A stretch of DNA of 64,000 bases from Triops longicaudatus (GCA_022885665.1 JAGQDJ010000020.1:186001-250000); one strand, 5' to 3'; positions 10,402-23,512 are shown, counted from the first letter of the stretch. Numbers and translations are program-made. The notes: generated by a model not told the origin, from the letters alone.

Positions 10402-13400
10402 TTAACCCTGAATTTGCACTATCGGCAAAGGCAGATAGGTTTCGAGTGACTGCTTGAATCGGCCAATGTCGTCGATAAACGCTGCTTCATGGCTTCCTTC
10501 GCAAAGATACGTATAATCTGCCGGACTTTCGTCTAAAAGAAAAAACGAGGTCATGACCATTCAAACTGTTTTCTTTAGCTTCTGAAATTTCACCTTCTGG
10601 AGATGTTCGCTTTTCTCTCAAGGACGTGGCTTCTTGACTGCCTTCTTTCGTACTAATACCAACAACCTACACTCCGAATAAACGAACGTTTATACGTATA
10701 TAACTAAGCAAACCGAAAAAATGTTGGCAGTATATTTTCTTTCCAACCTGTACGGAGAGTTTTCTAAAATTGGCCCGTGTGCCACCAGCAACGTGGTTAC
10801 GGAAGAACTCTTTCACTTCTGGTAGACTAAGTTGCGGCAAAAGCTCCACCTCTTTTTCGTGTCGATCGAAAACGTATTCATCCGACACGATTTCGGACCA
10901 ATTCCGGGATACTTCCTCTTCTAAAGAAACATCGGGCTTCTCTTTCATCCGGACCAAGGTATTAACCACCGTTTGCAGGTCATTATCATTCATATTGTCC
11001 AACTGTTTCCCGAAATGGTCCAGAAATGCTTCAATGCGCTCGTCCACGTGTTTGGGGCTGTAAAAGAAAACAAAAAGATGAATCAGTTGCGAGGGGCGAA
11101 ATACGTCACCAGACGAGTTTATTGTAAAGGGCAAGTCCAAGGGAGTACAGCAGATGATCCTGGAATCTCACGACTCCCCGAACTGGGTAGTGGACTGATC
11201 CAATGTCGAGTTCAACCTATCTGAATTGCGGTGCAAGGTCTACCTTGGACGAGCTCATCTTCTCGCCCGAAGGGCAAAAAAACGGCGGCTCAAGGCCTCC
11301 AGTGAGGGCTATCAATACCAAGGGCATTGATTCGTTCAAAGGAGGGAGGACGCTCGCGCGGAGCGCCGAGGACGTCTGCCTTGCTTTATATGACCTCCAG
11401 TGAAAGTGAAACTGCCGTTGTGGGGGTCGTTTGAGATTCAAAGCGGACACGTGAGGGTCGTTGAGCACACGTTGCTCCCCGGACTGTGGAGGGTAGTGCA
11501 GTTCCAATAGTCCGGTCAACGGCCTTGTCCATTACTCACACGTTTGCAATGTTACGAATCTATCTCAAGGTAAAATGGAGCACTGTCAAGGTGAAGAGCA
11601 AGGACACATAGCCTCTCCAATATCGTGACATACACAGGACTCAGATATAAGCGAATGCCACTCAGAACCACTTTCTTAAACAATGCATAATTGATAGAAG
11701 GTCGTTGTACCGTACAGACCTATAATTTATTGTTATATTCACAAAACTGCGTGGATTTTGGACTTAAAAATACTAATAGTAAAATAATTTTAAGAGAATT
11801 AGTACACTTGTTTTCATTGCATTGTCTACTACTTTTGAATAATAAATTATTGGAAAATAAGTGTGTTGCGATTCATTGTTGCTACTAAGGCGCAAAGTTT
11901 CTCATTAAATGTCACTCATTGACATTCTGGAATGCTAAACAGGACGAGCTTGGAAGTCTTCTTCGAAAAGTTGTCACGTGCCTTCTATTTAAAGAGGCAA
12001 GGGAAATGTCCAGTAAGATCTTATCCTTGTTGCAAAACTACTTAAAGAATACCTTATGTATCATGGATTCATCTTCGCTAGTAGTCCGTAAAACGGGTGT
12101 ACAGTATTTCTCAATAAAAACAATCAAAACAAACCACCCGCATGCTAACCGCACGAGACATGTAACTCACGCGTGGGTTGCGGATCAAAAGCGTTCGATG
12201 CACTTCGGAGTGGGACGCGCTCACGCAACTACCGTGGCGTTAGATATACGGAGTTTCTTCGGGTCGTTTTTATTGAGAATTACTGTACAGACGTGCATCG
12301 GGATAGAGACGAATTGTTTCAATTTAATTTCGACGTAATTTGTCTGTCATAAAGAGTAAATTTAATTTACTGTTAAACCGAATGCAAGTCTGTATGGAAG
12401 TTTACTTGATTATGTATGGAGAGACGTTGCTGCATTTGCTTTTACTTCAGTAAAGTTCGGAAAGGGAAAAAACAAGACGCCACGCTCAACAAAAAAACAT
12501 CGCGCTTCTCGATTTTTTTGTCCCGAACAAAATATAGCCATGGCTAAAAAGCTCCTTTTCACCGGCGCCGTGGCTTAGTTGGTTAAAGCGCCTGCCTAGT
12601 AAGCAGGAGATCGCGGGTTCGAATCCCACCGGTGCCTGGTTTCATTTTTCGCAATTTTCTTTGACATTTTTTAAAAAAATTAAGATTCACTTGGGTAATC
12701 CTTAAACTGAACACTTACAGAATAACGAATATATAGTTTCCACAAAAATAAAAATAAGAATAATAGACTTTATAATCACCTGAACTTGTCAGCCTGGAAG
12801 TGAACGATAATGGAAAAGCCCAGAACTCCAAAAGTGTAACGGAGCGTTGTATAAACATGGTATCCTAACTGTTCTTTGGTTCTCAGTACATCAAATACAG
12901 GTTCTTCCATCATCATCTATAAAAAGCAAAATGAGTTTTACTTACATCAATAATTTGTAAATGCCCAAAAGCTGATTAACATACCACCAAAACTTCCATA
13001 ATACACGTTTTACGGAGATCCGCTAGCCCGGATTGGTAGTAATTTACAACAATGGAGTTAGCATCGTTTTCGTGGAAGCTCGCAATACGACAGTATTTAT
13101 CTCCCAGCGGAACTTGTCTGACTATTGTCTACAGAAAGAAAAACGGATTTAATTTAAAACCTTTTGGAGTTTAAAGAAAAAGATGAAATTAACGACACAT
13201 TTTATATATAAAAAAATTGAAACATACGTGAGGGAGAGGCGATACCGGCACTTTGGTTTTCAGCAAATTGCGCACCATTGCGCAAAGCTCTTGAGCTTCT
13301 TGGACACTAATGTTTCCTTGAATGAGGCCTTCTACTTGGAAACTTTCCTTAACTTTCCGAAAAAAGTCCACAAACGCATCAAAAGCGACACTTTCTAACG

Positions 13401-16400
13401 CGGCTCTCCGTTCGACCAGTGAACAATGCCCCGTTTCTTGCAAAATCGTCAATCGAGCATCTCTAATCCACGAAATAAAAATAAAATAATTAGAAAATAA
13501 AAATAACTATTTTTATGACATCCATGGCCGATTAGTTTACCTGGCAACTTTATCCGGTTTTAAGAGCAAATTGTGATAGTTTTTCTTCATTTGGGTTTTA
13601 ATAACGGCAAACACGTCTTCTTTCACGTTCTGGTCAAACGCCGAGATGTGCTCCACAATGGCTTTCAATAGCAACTGCAACAATCAGCACATGGAAATGT
13701 TAAATTTTGACGTTAACTAGTACAAATATTTAAAAAAAATGTTGTTTTTAACAATAACTTAAAAGTAAAAGAAACGGAAAATTAATCGAAAATTAAATTA
13801 AAATCGGAAAATAAAAGAAAATTTAGTTATATCTTGATATAAAAATACGGAACTGAATAAGAATTTGAAAAATAACACGTGGTATCACGAGGATTACCGG
13901 TAATTTATGGTGAAATCCACTCGTTTTGACCACTAAACCCTTTTCGTTAGGGAAAACAGAGTATTCTAACTGCGCTACGTCCGCGTCGTAAATGTCTTCA
14001 ACCAATTGTTGTTTCAATACTCCACCCAAAATGTCCATCATGACGTAACTAGAACCACCGAACATAAAAAAAGAAAAGTTATGATTTATAAACGATTTAA
14101 GAATCTTACTTTAACGCTGACGCTCCAGCAAGCGGCGTGGTAAGCTGAAAGTTGTAATACGCTTTCGGTAATTTGAAAGTCTGATCCTGACGGTACCACA
14201 ATATCGTTTTGTCGCAAGTTTGTACTTTGCGCGGGAATTTGCTATGCGGCTCCGTAACAGGCAAAAGCGTGAAATCCGTCGCAATGTACGGGTTCGGTTG
14301 TGGTACATGAAATGCTGAGGTATCTAGTTGCGAATCTTGCCAAGCGTTTAACCAATCCTGAGGAATATCTGTAAAACATTCAAATCATTACTTCCAAGAA
14401 TACTTTTTAAAAATATTATCCATCTTTTGCTATTATTTTTCAAATATATTTTCTATTATTTATTATTAACAATTTTTGTATCGTCAAATTCGTCAAATGG
14501 GGGTATTTTGTACACATGATGAATTTATTTTCATTTTTTTTTTTTTTTTTTTTTAAGTTCAGTAAATTTTTCTATGTGTAAGTTTACCTTCAACAGCATA
14601 AGGCGTCTGGAACCAAGGTTCGGTCTGGTTGCAAATATTTTGCTCCCCAAGTTTCTTCGACAAGATCATTATATTCGCCTTAGAAGGCATAAGTGCATTT
14701 TGACATTCGGCAATGACGTCAGCATCGTACTCAAATAGCAAAACATCACCGGTGATGTAATCCTCCGGCGGGTACAAGCTCATGTTCTCGCACAGCGATT
14801 GGACGTACTCCGCAGCAGTGGTTTCTTCCGTGTAACGAAAACTCATGTCTTCGATACTTCGAATTTCTTGAAAGATTCGTTCCAACGGACCCAGTTTTCT
14901 CAACATTGCCAAATACGCAAAAACAGCTGTCAAGACCTAAACGAAAAACGAATAGAAATGTCAGTCTACTAACAGTATCTTCATAATTTTAATAAAAAAT
15001 TTTCTACATATAGTTTCTATAATACTGAAAAATAACACATAAAATTAAAATAGTAAAGGAAAAAATAAAAGTCCTAAATTAAATTCCTAGAATTCTTATT
15101 CTTCTAATTCCTAAATTCTTATAACTCTTAAAAATATAAATAAATAAAAAAATAAATAAATAACATATATTCCTATAATTCTTGAATGCCTACAATTCTC
15201 ATTCCTATAATTCTTAAGGTATTTAACCTAATTCTTTTCAAAATACGCTTCATGATTAAGAACAAAGAATGTGAACATATTTTAGTTTAAGTCCAAAAGA
15301 ATCTGATCAACGAAATGATTTAAACTTGAGTATACACATTTCTAAAAAATACGCAGAGCATAAAAGCGTGAAAAATGTTATAATGTGTTAAAATATTATT
15401 CTAAAATTACAATGAAATGCGCCGAATATGTTCAAAATCATTATTTTTTTTAAAGTAACAGTTTCAATGTGTACTTCGTAAACGTGATTAAAGCCTTCTT
15501 CGGTTAACGTCACGGTGACACTAAATAGAGAATAAGTCGCGTTATGTTCAAATCCGCTCTCGTCGTTCCCGCTCGTCAAGCCCAACGCCCAGATTCTTCA
15601 TAAATGTTTTTTATTAAATTAATGAATATTTAAAATATTCAATAAATTTTTAAGTTTTTCAGATAATCACAAATTTACTTTTTTCTTAGGTAAGAAAGTA
15701 AGCTGCCTTTGCCTTCATGCCCGACGAGCCACGAAACATAGTGCAAGGGCTTGATTCTGTATCTCGCTAACTGAGAAGGTAATGCCCACCGTATTTCCAC
15801 CTTCAGGACCGAAAAAAATTAATCTAATAAGTAGATTCTTCAAGAGAACTTTATAAGGTATACTTGGGTGACATCTTTGACGGGAATAACTTTATACAAC
15901 TTGGCAAATCGTTCGTTAGCGAAAGGATGGGCGTACTCGGGCGCTGCAAGAGGATTGGAGTGCTCAAACAGCGTAGCAGAAGGTACATCAGCGAAAATTT
16001 GTTTAGCTAATTGCTCCAAAGTGTCCAAACTCTCCTTGGATTGCAGGACCAGCGTCATTCTTTGCGCTACGTAGTACTTTTCACGGAATTCTTTCAATTT
16101 GGAGTTCAATTGAGCGCCGTCAGGGTCGTTGGCCAAGGTCAGGGTGGTCAAATTGCCCCACATAAATTTGGCCATCGGATGGCCAGGATTGGCCAAGCTC
16201 GAAAATAACTGTTGCTTGCGGAAATAGTCGGACGGTAACGCCATTTGAAATTCTGGACAAAAAAAGGAACAATGTTACATACGTCACTAAAATTAAGAAT
16301 AAATAAAGGTAACGATATATTATGAATAAGTGGAAATACTGTTTTCCGTTTTTGACTATTACTGTAAGGTTTTAATTTAATTATAAAATTTATAATAATT

Positions 16401-18118
16401 ATAAACTTAAAACATTTTAAATTAAGTACTGTTTATGTTAATGTTCATTTAACATTAATCGCAAAAACAGCGCTGGTAAGTCTTACTTACCGCTATCGAC
16501 GGCTTCTTTTTCTCGTTGCATACTTTCGCATTTGAGAAGTGGAGCAATGAAAAATTGAGCAAAATATTCCAAAGCTTCGGGAAAGAACTTGGGTTGGATC
16601 TCAAAATGGAAAACAGTACGCTCACAGTCAGTAGAAGCATTCGAGCTGCCACCATGTTTCTAAACACATTGCTTTAATCACAGCATTTAAGATAAGTACA
16701 ACTAAAACAGCAACTATGACAATAGATGATTACCGAAAATATGTCTATTTTCGCAAAATTTTACTATTCCTTTGATCAAATATTACTTTTTAACTACTAT
16801 AAAAAATTTTGCAATTTCAAATTACGAAAATAGTTTCAAAAGCAAATTTTCTAAAGCAAAATTTCATACTAGACTGTAAGATTCATAGTAAATGAAAGGA
16901 AAGAGCATCTTCATCAAACAAATTAGGAGATTCAGAAAAGAAAGCTAGAAAAGAAAGCAATAGTGTATACTTTGATAAAAGAATCGAAGGCATTTTCTTT
17001 GGGATACTTCTCGCTTCCCATAAAAACCATGTGTTCTAGAAAATGAGCTAAGCCAGGAACGTCTTCTGGGTCTGAGAAGCTGCCAACGTTCACGCAAAGC
17101 CCGGCAGCAGCCTTTAAAATAAAATAAACGCTTAATAAAATAAATAAAAATAAAAAATATTAAAGTTAAATTATTAAAATAATTATTTTAAAAAATAAGA
17201 ATTGACGTAAGTTTGATACCATTTTTTCTCCAGTTTTTCCACGTTTGCCTGCTTTTTTGTTGGGCAAACCTTCAATATCTTCGACGACTTCATCGGCTTC
17301 CAGCTCTTCTTCTTCCGATTCTTCGTCATCTTCGTGCTTGCTCAACGTTTCGCATGCTTCTTCCGCATGTTCTTCGCCATTCTCGTCTTGTTCTTCATCA
17401 GACCCTAAAGAAAGACACATTTCAAGGAGTTGCAACACATTTTCTTGTACTGTCGCGCGCAATACACCAACAAATAGATGTACCGCATTAAAATAAAAAT
17501 TAGAAAATAAATTTTAAAATCTGTAAAATAAAACTAAAATTTTATTAAATTATATAGGTCACATAAAGATTTCTGGGGCTGGTTTATGATTTAATGAACG
17601 TAAATGAATCTCAAGACACTTCGTGACCTTTTCTAATTTGGCATTTTCTTAAATATTTTTTATTTTCATTTCTTTATCGTTAGTGACAGAAAAATGCGTG
17701 AAAATACCTTCGCTTGAGGATTCATCGTCAATTTTTTCCGAAAAATCGCTTTCTGTGGCTGTGTCGGATACTAAAAGTACTTTGATACCGTGTGGTAGTT
17801 GCACAGTCCTACAAAAATAATTGTTGGTATAGTGAATGATTTTTTATTATTTATTTGTATGTTTTGAGGTTACCTGTATTCTTTTTTGTCATTGGCGGAC
17901 TTCACAGGCGCGGGAAGGCTTTCGAGTTGGTAGGCATGGACGCAATCTTCCACCATGTCGTGAACCAGATGAGCAACACTGCGTAAAGGAGGTGGTTTGG
18001 CTAATGGATTGCGTTCTAAGACGCCGGCAAGGCCACTTTCCAAACGAGAAGTTTTGGATTTCTCCCGATGATTAGGTTGCGAACGTTTGGCTCGTTTGGT
18101 AGGAGGCACAGAAGACAT
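10402..18118 (-). CDS. NRDC: Nardilysin (M16 metalloprotease, NRD convertase)
   Basis: Eighteen exons: 17874-18118, 17708-17808, 17220-17404, 16971-17111, 16491-16659, 15864-16252, 15679-15800, 15475-15595, 14588-14936, 14110-14368, 13898-14048, 13541-13674, 13228-13462, 12985-13128, 12780-12916, 10748-11057, 10594-10666 and 10402-10532. They give 3396 nt, 1131 aa, close to vertebrate nardilysin (about 1150 aa). It is a zinc peptidase that cleaves before Arg in dibasic sites and assists ectodomain shedding. Diagnostic features are the long Asp/Glu-rich insert (about residues 116-170), the inverted zinc motif HFLEH (about 200-204) in PGLAHFLEHMVFMGSEKYP, the downstream zinc ligand region REKEAVDSE, LPSDYFRKQQ, WLVGHEGKGS, DADVAQLEY, and the C-terminal MMEEPVFDVLRTKEQLGYHV block. 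Catalytic residues are intact. An upstream in-frame ATG at 18178 would add 20 residues; I chose 18118 conservatively. Confidence 0.95.
11060..11560. other. GC-richer anomalous segment inside nardilysin intron 15
   Basis: The 1.7-kb intron 11058-12779 contains a stretch visibly richer in G+C than its AT-rich flanks. It has open frames on both strands (for example 11217-11519 minus, 100 codons) but no recognisable protein. It may be an inserted element or old repeat. I see no terminal repeats. Confidence 0.35.
12564..12637 (+). tRNA. tRNA-Thr (anticodon AGT)
   Basis: A complete cloverleaf: acceptor GGCGCCG pairs with CGGTGCC (one G-U pair), D arm GGCTTAGTTGGTTAAAGC, anticodon arm CCTGC-CTAGTAA-GCAGG with anticodon AGT, and T arm GCGGG-TTCGAAT-CCCAC (first pair G-C). 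The discriminator is T at 12637; no CCA is encoded, as normal in eukaryotes. The A and B box internal promoters are intact. The gene lies on the plus strand inside a nardilysin intron, antisense to the host gene. Confidence 0.93.
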
Positions 18119-19066
18119 ACGGACGACTTTTAAGACAGAGTAATTGATTAAAAACTCAATAAAGCGAGGAAAACGCAAAGAAAGCGCCAGGACTTTTCAC
18201 CACTTGACCTTGTTTACGGTCCAAAACAAACCACGCGACTGATACAAATAGTGCGATACTCGGTTCACGCTGAAAAACTAAACCGCGAATGGCGCCAGAA
18301 TTGAAGCTTGCATGGAATTGTTCCTGTTTGAAATATGACATCATTTTTTACAGTAATGTGGCAACGAAAATTAACCAACTTCACAGTATATAGTACGAGT
18401 TTTTTCTGACGTTTAATCAACTGTGTGCGAGATCACAGATGACTACGATAACAAAGGATCATTATAATGAAATATTTACGCATTTGTAGACCTACTTTGC
18501 GCTTCCTAACAGTTTCATTATGAGGACGATTTAGACGATAGCGCTTTCAGAAAATGCCATATTTTTTGGCGCATATCCCCACGTTTCTCCGTTTTATATT
18601 TGGTAGGTACATGGTACGTCTAAATGTCCGGAAGATTTGCGAGGGAAAATGTGGTAATTTTAGATTAAAAAGCGAAACTGGCGCTGATTATAAACAGAGG
18701 ACGTTCTACTTTGTCGCATGTAAAAAGATGTTAAAAACGATTTCTTCTATTTTTTTTGGCGTTGCAGGCTTCCAGAAATTTATAGTTTTATCTATAACGA
18801 AGAATCTTACCAGAAAACACTGAAGAGTTGTGAAGGCCATCGGTGACGTAAAAAGATTCAAAAACGGCTTCATTGTTGCTTATTATGTATTGAAATACAT
18901 AATTTTGTTTTCAAAAGTACTTTAGTTGTTTTTCACGAAAAACGTTTTTGAACATTTTGAAACCTGACGTATTCGTTTTCATCTGCTTAACTGACACAGA
19001 AAAAAATTCTGGAGTATCAATGAATTTTTTAATAATAGTTAACCTTTTGACTATTGTAAGCTTAAT

Positions 19067-19100
19067 TATAAAAAGGGCCCGAGCTCTTTCAGAAATCAGT
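19067..19100 (+). promoter_or_regulatory. Candidate TATA box plus initiator
   Basis: TATAAAAAG starts at 19067 and an initiator-like ATCAGTG lies at 19095-19101. The distance from the first T of TATA to the A of TCAGT is 31 bp, the usual TATA-to-Inr spacing. TCAGT is the arthropod-type initiator. An ORF begins 10 bp after TCAGT. Confidence 0.4.
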
Positions 19101-19107
19101 GTAAAAA

Positions 19108-19356
19108 ATGTCTAAAATTGTTCGGACTTGTAATGGAGAAGCAAATAGCATTTTTACGATGCTATGCGGCACTTGCGCAATGAAAGAAAATAGTCTCTTC
19201 ATAGGAATAACTTGTTTTTCTTACATAAGAAAAAGCAACGGTGTTCTATCATATAAAAGACACTATTACAATGAGGTTGCAATCCAGCAATGGTTTTTAA
19301 AAACTCAGGCCATAGGAATTTTCACTAATTTCATGCAAGTGAGCAAAAGCACGTAG
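19108..19356 (+). CDS. Hypothetical 82-aa ORF behind a TATA/Inr pair
   Basis: An intronless 82-codon ORF starting MSKIVRTCNGEANSIF and ending MQVSKST. It contains five cysteines and no clear signal peptide, membrane segment or family motif. The only argument for it is the well-spaced TATA box and initiator immediately upstream. It lies in the spacer between SMAD4 and nardilysin, on the opposite strand to both. It may equally be chance or a decayed gene. Confidence 0.25.
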   Translation: MSKIVRTCNGEANSIFTMLCGTCAMKENSLFIGITCFSYIRKSNGVLSYKRHYYNEVAIQQWFLKTQAIGIFTNFMQVSKST

Positions 19357-19745
19357 TAATAGCGAAATGAACAATTTCCCCCCCGTTTTTGAGGTTCCAT
19401 AAAAGTTGGCTCCACCCACTTCTTCCGAATTTCTTATTTGAAATATTTCTAAACGTCTTTCATTAACATTTTAAACTTTTAAAGGGGATTTAGTATGCGA
19501 TCCGATAAAATAGATCCCTAACGCATTATTTGAAGACTTCGTAGTTTTAGTTTCCATGTTAAAACCAACATTGCACATTTTTTCATTGCCAAAAATAGAC
19601 TTTGTTCAGTTTCTTAGATAAAATTCGAAGTAACGCAAAATCGAAACTATCGTTTTCAAAGGTTTTTAACATTCCAAAAAAGGTGGCTTCGATAATAAGG
19701 AAGGAAAAGCAACGGAGCAGAGGCACACACACGCATACATTCCGT

Positions 19746-22700
19746 TTATTCATGAGGTCTCGGTCCATCTATCGGCATCGTATGCAACACTTCGTCCAAT
19801 AATTGCAATGCGCGATGCAGATGAACCTAAAGAAAAAAAATTCGTTAATAAAACAATGTAAAATGACGTCACATGGCCATTCAAAGAAGTTTTGCAGAGT
19901 TCCAATTACTTCAATCCAACACGGTGTCTCTTTAATTGACTGCCTAGGATAATCAGGACCCCAACCTTTGACAAAAGAGAGACGTAAAATGCACAATCGA
20001 CGCAAATCATCGACGCCAATGCCCGCAGCTGCAGTTAGCCCTAAAACAAAGCAAGAAAAAATCGCAAAATTAGAATAACGGAACAGTTTTCAAACAAATG
20101 CACTGAAACAACGAAGAAACAGTAATAAGTCGTCTGCAAATAATTAATTTTTATGAAGATACTGAAAGAATTGCATACAATTTAATAGATTTATTTATTC
20201 TATTCGTTTTCTTTCTTTCTTTTTTCTTTTCTTTTTCAGGGAAACTATCAGTTTAATGCAAATCCGCTCCAATCTTTTTAAATAAACTTTCTGACGTAAC
20301 GATGTGTTTAAAACGGTGTACGGATAAGTTGAAATCTACTAACGAACGCAAAATAAATAGTAAATAAACGTAGGAAATGGTGAATAAAGATAAAGCAAGT
20401 ACCGGCAACCGGACCAGGTCCCGGTATGTGACCTGCAACAGCCGCCGCTTGGGCTGCAGCCGCTGCTTGCGCAGTGGCGGCCTGCTGCGTCATTTGCGCA
20501 TGGCATTGTCGTAAGTCAAACACTTTGATATACGCGCAAGGGTAAATCTTGTGTACAGCGTCCCCTGGCGCTCTGCCGGCTTCTCGGTCGAGGTAATAGC
20601 TTTGCACGAAAACGCTATGATCCGACAAACACCTTAACCACACGTCACCTTCTCCACGTACATCCAGTTTGACTCCTTTCCCGATGTGAAGCCTGTCCAA
20701 ACAAACAAACTGCTAAGTACGAGAAAATAGAAATGTAAGAAAACCTAAGATACATGCATGAATAACACGTGAGAAACCTAGAACGCAAAGACTAAATGAA
20801 CAGAAATAAATGCAAAAAAAATATTTCATAAAATAAGTACTTAAATAGATAAATAAAGACCTACAAATCGAACACATCGCTATTTTTTTTATTCATGAAG
20901 CTATATGCATAGTTAAAATGCGAAATCTGAATTTCAAACATTTTTAAAGATTTATAAAAGATTTTTTTATATGCATCTTTCGAATCTAAGATTTTTCGAC
21001 CGTTTATACTTTGGTACGTTTGTTAAATTACAGAAATAAATTGCGATTTTTTTCAAATTTTCCATTATTTCTCGGTTTTGGGATGTTTGGGAATATACCT
21101 TGCTTTTTCGCTCTGTTCGGTACGATGGACGTTCGACAAAGCTCCTAGGCAAAACCGATCACCGCCAGATGGATCCACATACCCATCTATGGTAACCGAA
21201 GGACATGATGACGGCACTTTGAAAGTTTCGCCCACTTGGGAGTCGAGCTCAAAATACGCAATCGAACACCAAAACTCGGGCACTGGCTGCGCTGATAACG
21301 CGCCTGTACTGGCCGACGCATGCACACCCAAATCTGGGGGTAAGGTGGGTTGCTGCTGTGGCCCTACAACACACCAAATATATCACTACTTTTCTCAGTT
21401 AAAGCTATGCAAATAACCTCAGTCTGGAGTTATAACAATAATATAACAAAATGATAAATTAAAAATGACAAATAAAAGAATAATAAATGAATAAAAATAT
21501 AATAAATTGGATAAAAAACATTCGGTAACAGAAGGCGTGCTTTACAGTAGCCTGGCATGTGCTGTGACGGAGGCTGCATGGTTTGGGTATACGTCAAAGT
21601 GGAATTGCCGGTCCAGGTACCTTGGCCGCTGACGCCAGGTACTGGGACTACGGGCAATTGACCAGGTACTGCGACACCGGGAGGAGCAGACGCACTGGGC
21701 GTGGTACTAAGGACCGGATTGGGCGGGGCCGAGAAAGAAGTAGGATTGGCCATAGGAAAACCATTCACCGGGCCCACATGGGGTGACAACGGCGCTAAGC
21801 CTGCGCCTAGAAAAGTGGAAAATACAATGGAAATGCTTTTGGATTTGTCATACCCTTGCAAATATAAAAATATTTTACTTTATTAATAGTATTTTTTTTA
21901 CATAAAAAGGAAATAAGCAATCAAATTTTTACTGTCATTGAAGAAAGGTTGCTGCGGCTGTGCTTGTTGCAACACTGGCGTTGCTTGTGGAGGTTGCAAT
22001 GCATGACTTGGACTTTCCGGCGCCGGAACGGGAACTAAATTTTTGTCAAGAAAACAAAGAAAAGAGCGAATAAATAACACGTGACTCGGTTTGATACTGT
22101 GGTGCAATCTACTAATTACACAATTCCCCCAACTTTTAATCCCTAATAGTGTTTAAATTGATTACTGAAAGACGCGAACAGGAAATTGTCTATCCTGTGA
22201 ATGCAAAACGTTAAAGTAGGAACGATAAATCCAACAAAACTAAACGACGAAAATTAGTAAAGTATACAGCAGAATATATTAATACATAGTAATCTAATCA
22301 ACTGAGGTGAAAACTGAGTACTCACTGAAAAAAGTAAATTAAGAAAACAAACTTAACGAGTACAATAGGGAAATATAGAGAAACGACGATAAATATTAAA
22401 ACTTCTAAATACATAGAAATACAAGAAACAGAAAAGTTTGCAAAATTGGTGGTCAACCGCATAAATATAACTGTTAGCAAACTTATAGAACTGCTAAAAA
22501 AATCGGAAAAAAAAACGTTAAGGACGAGGTTGAATAAAAATACTAAAAAATACTCACGGTTGGGCGCGGGAGTTTGATTTAAAATGGGTTGGAAGGTGGA
22601 ACTGTGGTGTTGAACGGTCTGGGGTGAGTTGGGGGGTAAAGGGTGTCCCATAACGTTAACTGGATTCGGGCCCATGGCTAAACCCATGGATTGTCCGTGC

Positions 22701-23512
22701 GCATGCTGTTGCATGGATGAATGGCCATGGTTATGAGGTTCAACCTCCATTGTCCGGGGCATGTATTCATCTTTGACTAAGCCAGCCGATGTGACTGTCG
22801 ACGCTCCGTTGACAGACGCGCTGGAATTAGGTGTTAAACTCAGGCTCGATAAGTCTTTTTTGTAAGAAAAAAAAAAAAGAATAAAAATATATTAGTGATA
22901 TTAAAACTAAAAAAATAATCAAACATGAACTGAAACTATTAAAATTACGTCAAGAATACAGTTTCATGCGTCTGCGCCTGGAGAGAAATTGATAAGAAAA
23001 TTAATAGAAAATTATGAAAATACCTATGCCGGGCGATACCACTCGTTCGTAATGGTACGGATTGACACAGACAGAATCACATTTGAGGTCGAAGGCAAAC
23101 TGGCAGAATTTTACGTGTTTCAGTTCGTTCTTGTGTAAATCGGGCCATCGCCAAATTCTGGCATAAATGACGTGAGGAAAGCCTTTACGACCAGCGACTT
23201 GGAGCCTTCCGTCCAACGTTCTTTGGATGGTCACGCATTTGCTAGGGTGAGCTCCATTGGTGGTAATGGCGGTAATGAGACTGTCTAGCTCGTCTCGTTT
23301 CTCCTGCAGAGGAGTTTAACAAGAAAAGGGAATTACAATACGTAGAGTTAAAGCCGATCAGTACAATGTATAAGAATTACTTTAAGTTTTTTGACGAGGC
23401 TTTCGATGGCTCGTTTGGAAAAGCTTTCTGATTCGCCACCTTGACGATGGCACATTAAGCTGTGTACGATGCTCAAGCAAGCGTCCGCCGATGTAGGCGA
23501 GCTAGCTGACAT
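19746..23512 (-). CDS. SMAD4: SMAD4, common-mediator SMAD
   Basis: Nine exons: 23381-23512, 23024-23303, 22558-22854, 21933-22034, 21546-21806, 21099-21363, 20403-20692, 19910-20040 and 19746-19826. They total 1839 nt, 612 aa (human 552 aa). The co-SMAD binds phosphorylated receptor SMADs and carries TGF-beta/BMP signals to DNA in the nucleus. The MH1 domain (about residues 10-140) starts ADACLSIVHSLMCHRQGGESE and keeps the DNA-binding hairpin QRTLDGRLQVAGRKGFPH, WRWPDLHKNELKH and the zinc-site CVNPYHYERV. The linker is His/Pro/Gln-rich and ends in a SAD-like TWTG...PGYW block. The MH2 domain has FWCSIAYFELD, VGETFKVPSSCP, GDRFCLGALSNVHR, the AATAQAAAAAQAAAVAG insert typical of SMAD4, and SFVKGWGPDYPRQSIKETPCW. 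As expected for SMAD4 there is no C-terminal SSXS phosphosite. Confidence 0.98.

Larger units (their letters stand above)
18179..19745. other. Spacer between SMAD4 3' end and nardilysin 5' end
   Basis: About 1.6 kb between genes on the same strand. It must hold the nardilysin promoter and 5' UTR and the SMAD4 3' UTR. One candidate small transcription unit on the plus strand (19067-19356) is listed separately. Nothing else was recognised. Confidence 0.5.

Noticed and set aside
11691..12338. Plus-strand ORFs (65 and 139 codons) in the nardilysin intron
   Set aside because: No recognisable domain; composition is that of the intron.
19746..19751. AATAAA overlapping the SMAD4 stop codon (GAATAA-ACG)
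   Set aside because: The hexamer arises from the codons GAA TAA plus the next base; a cleavage site only 10-30 bp after the stop is possible but unsupported, so it is not annotated as a poly(A) signal.
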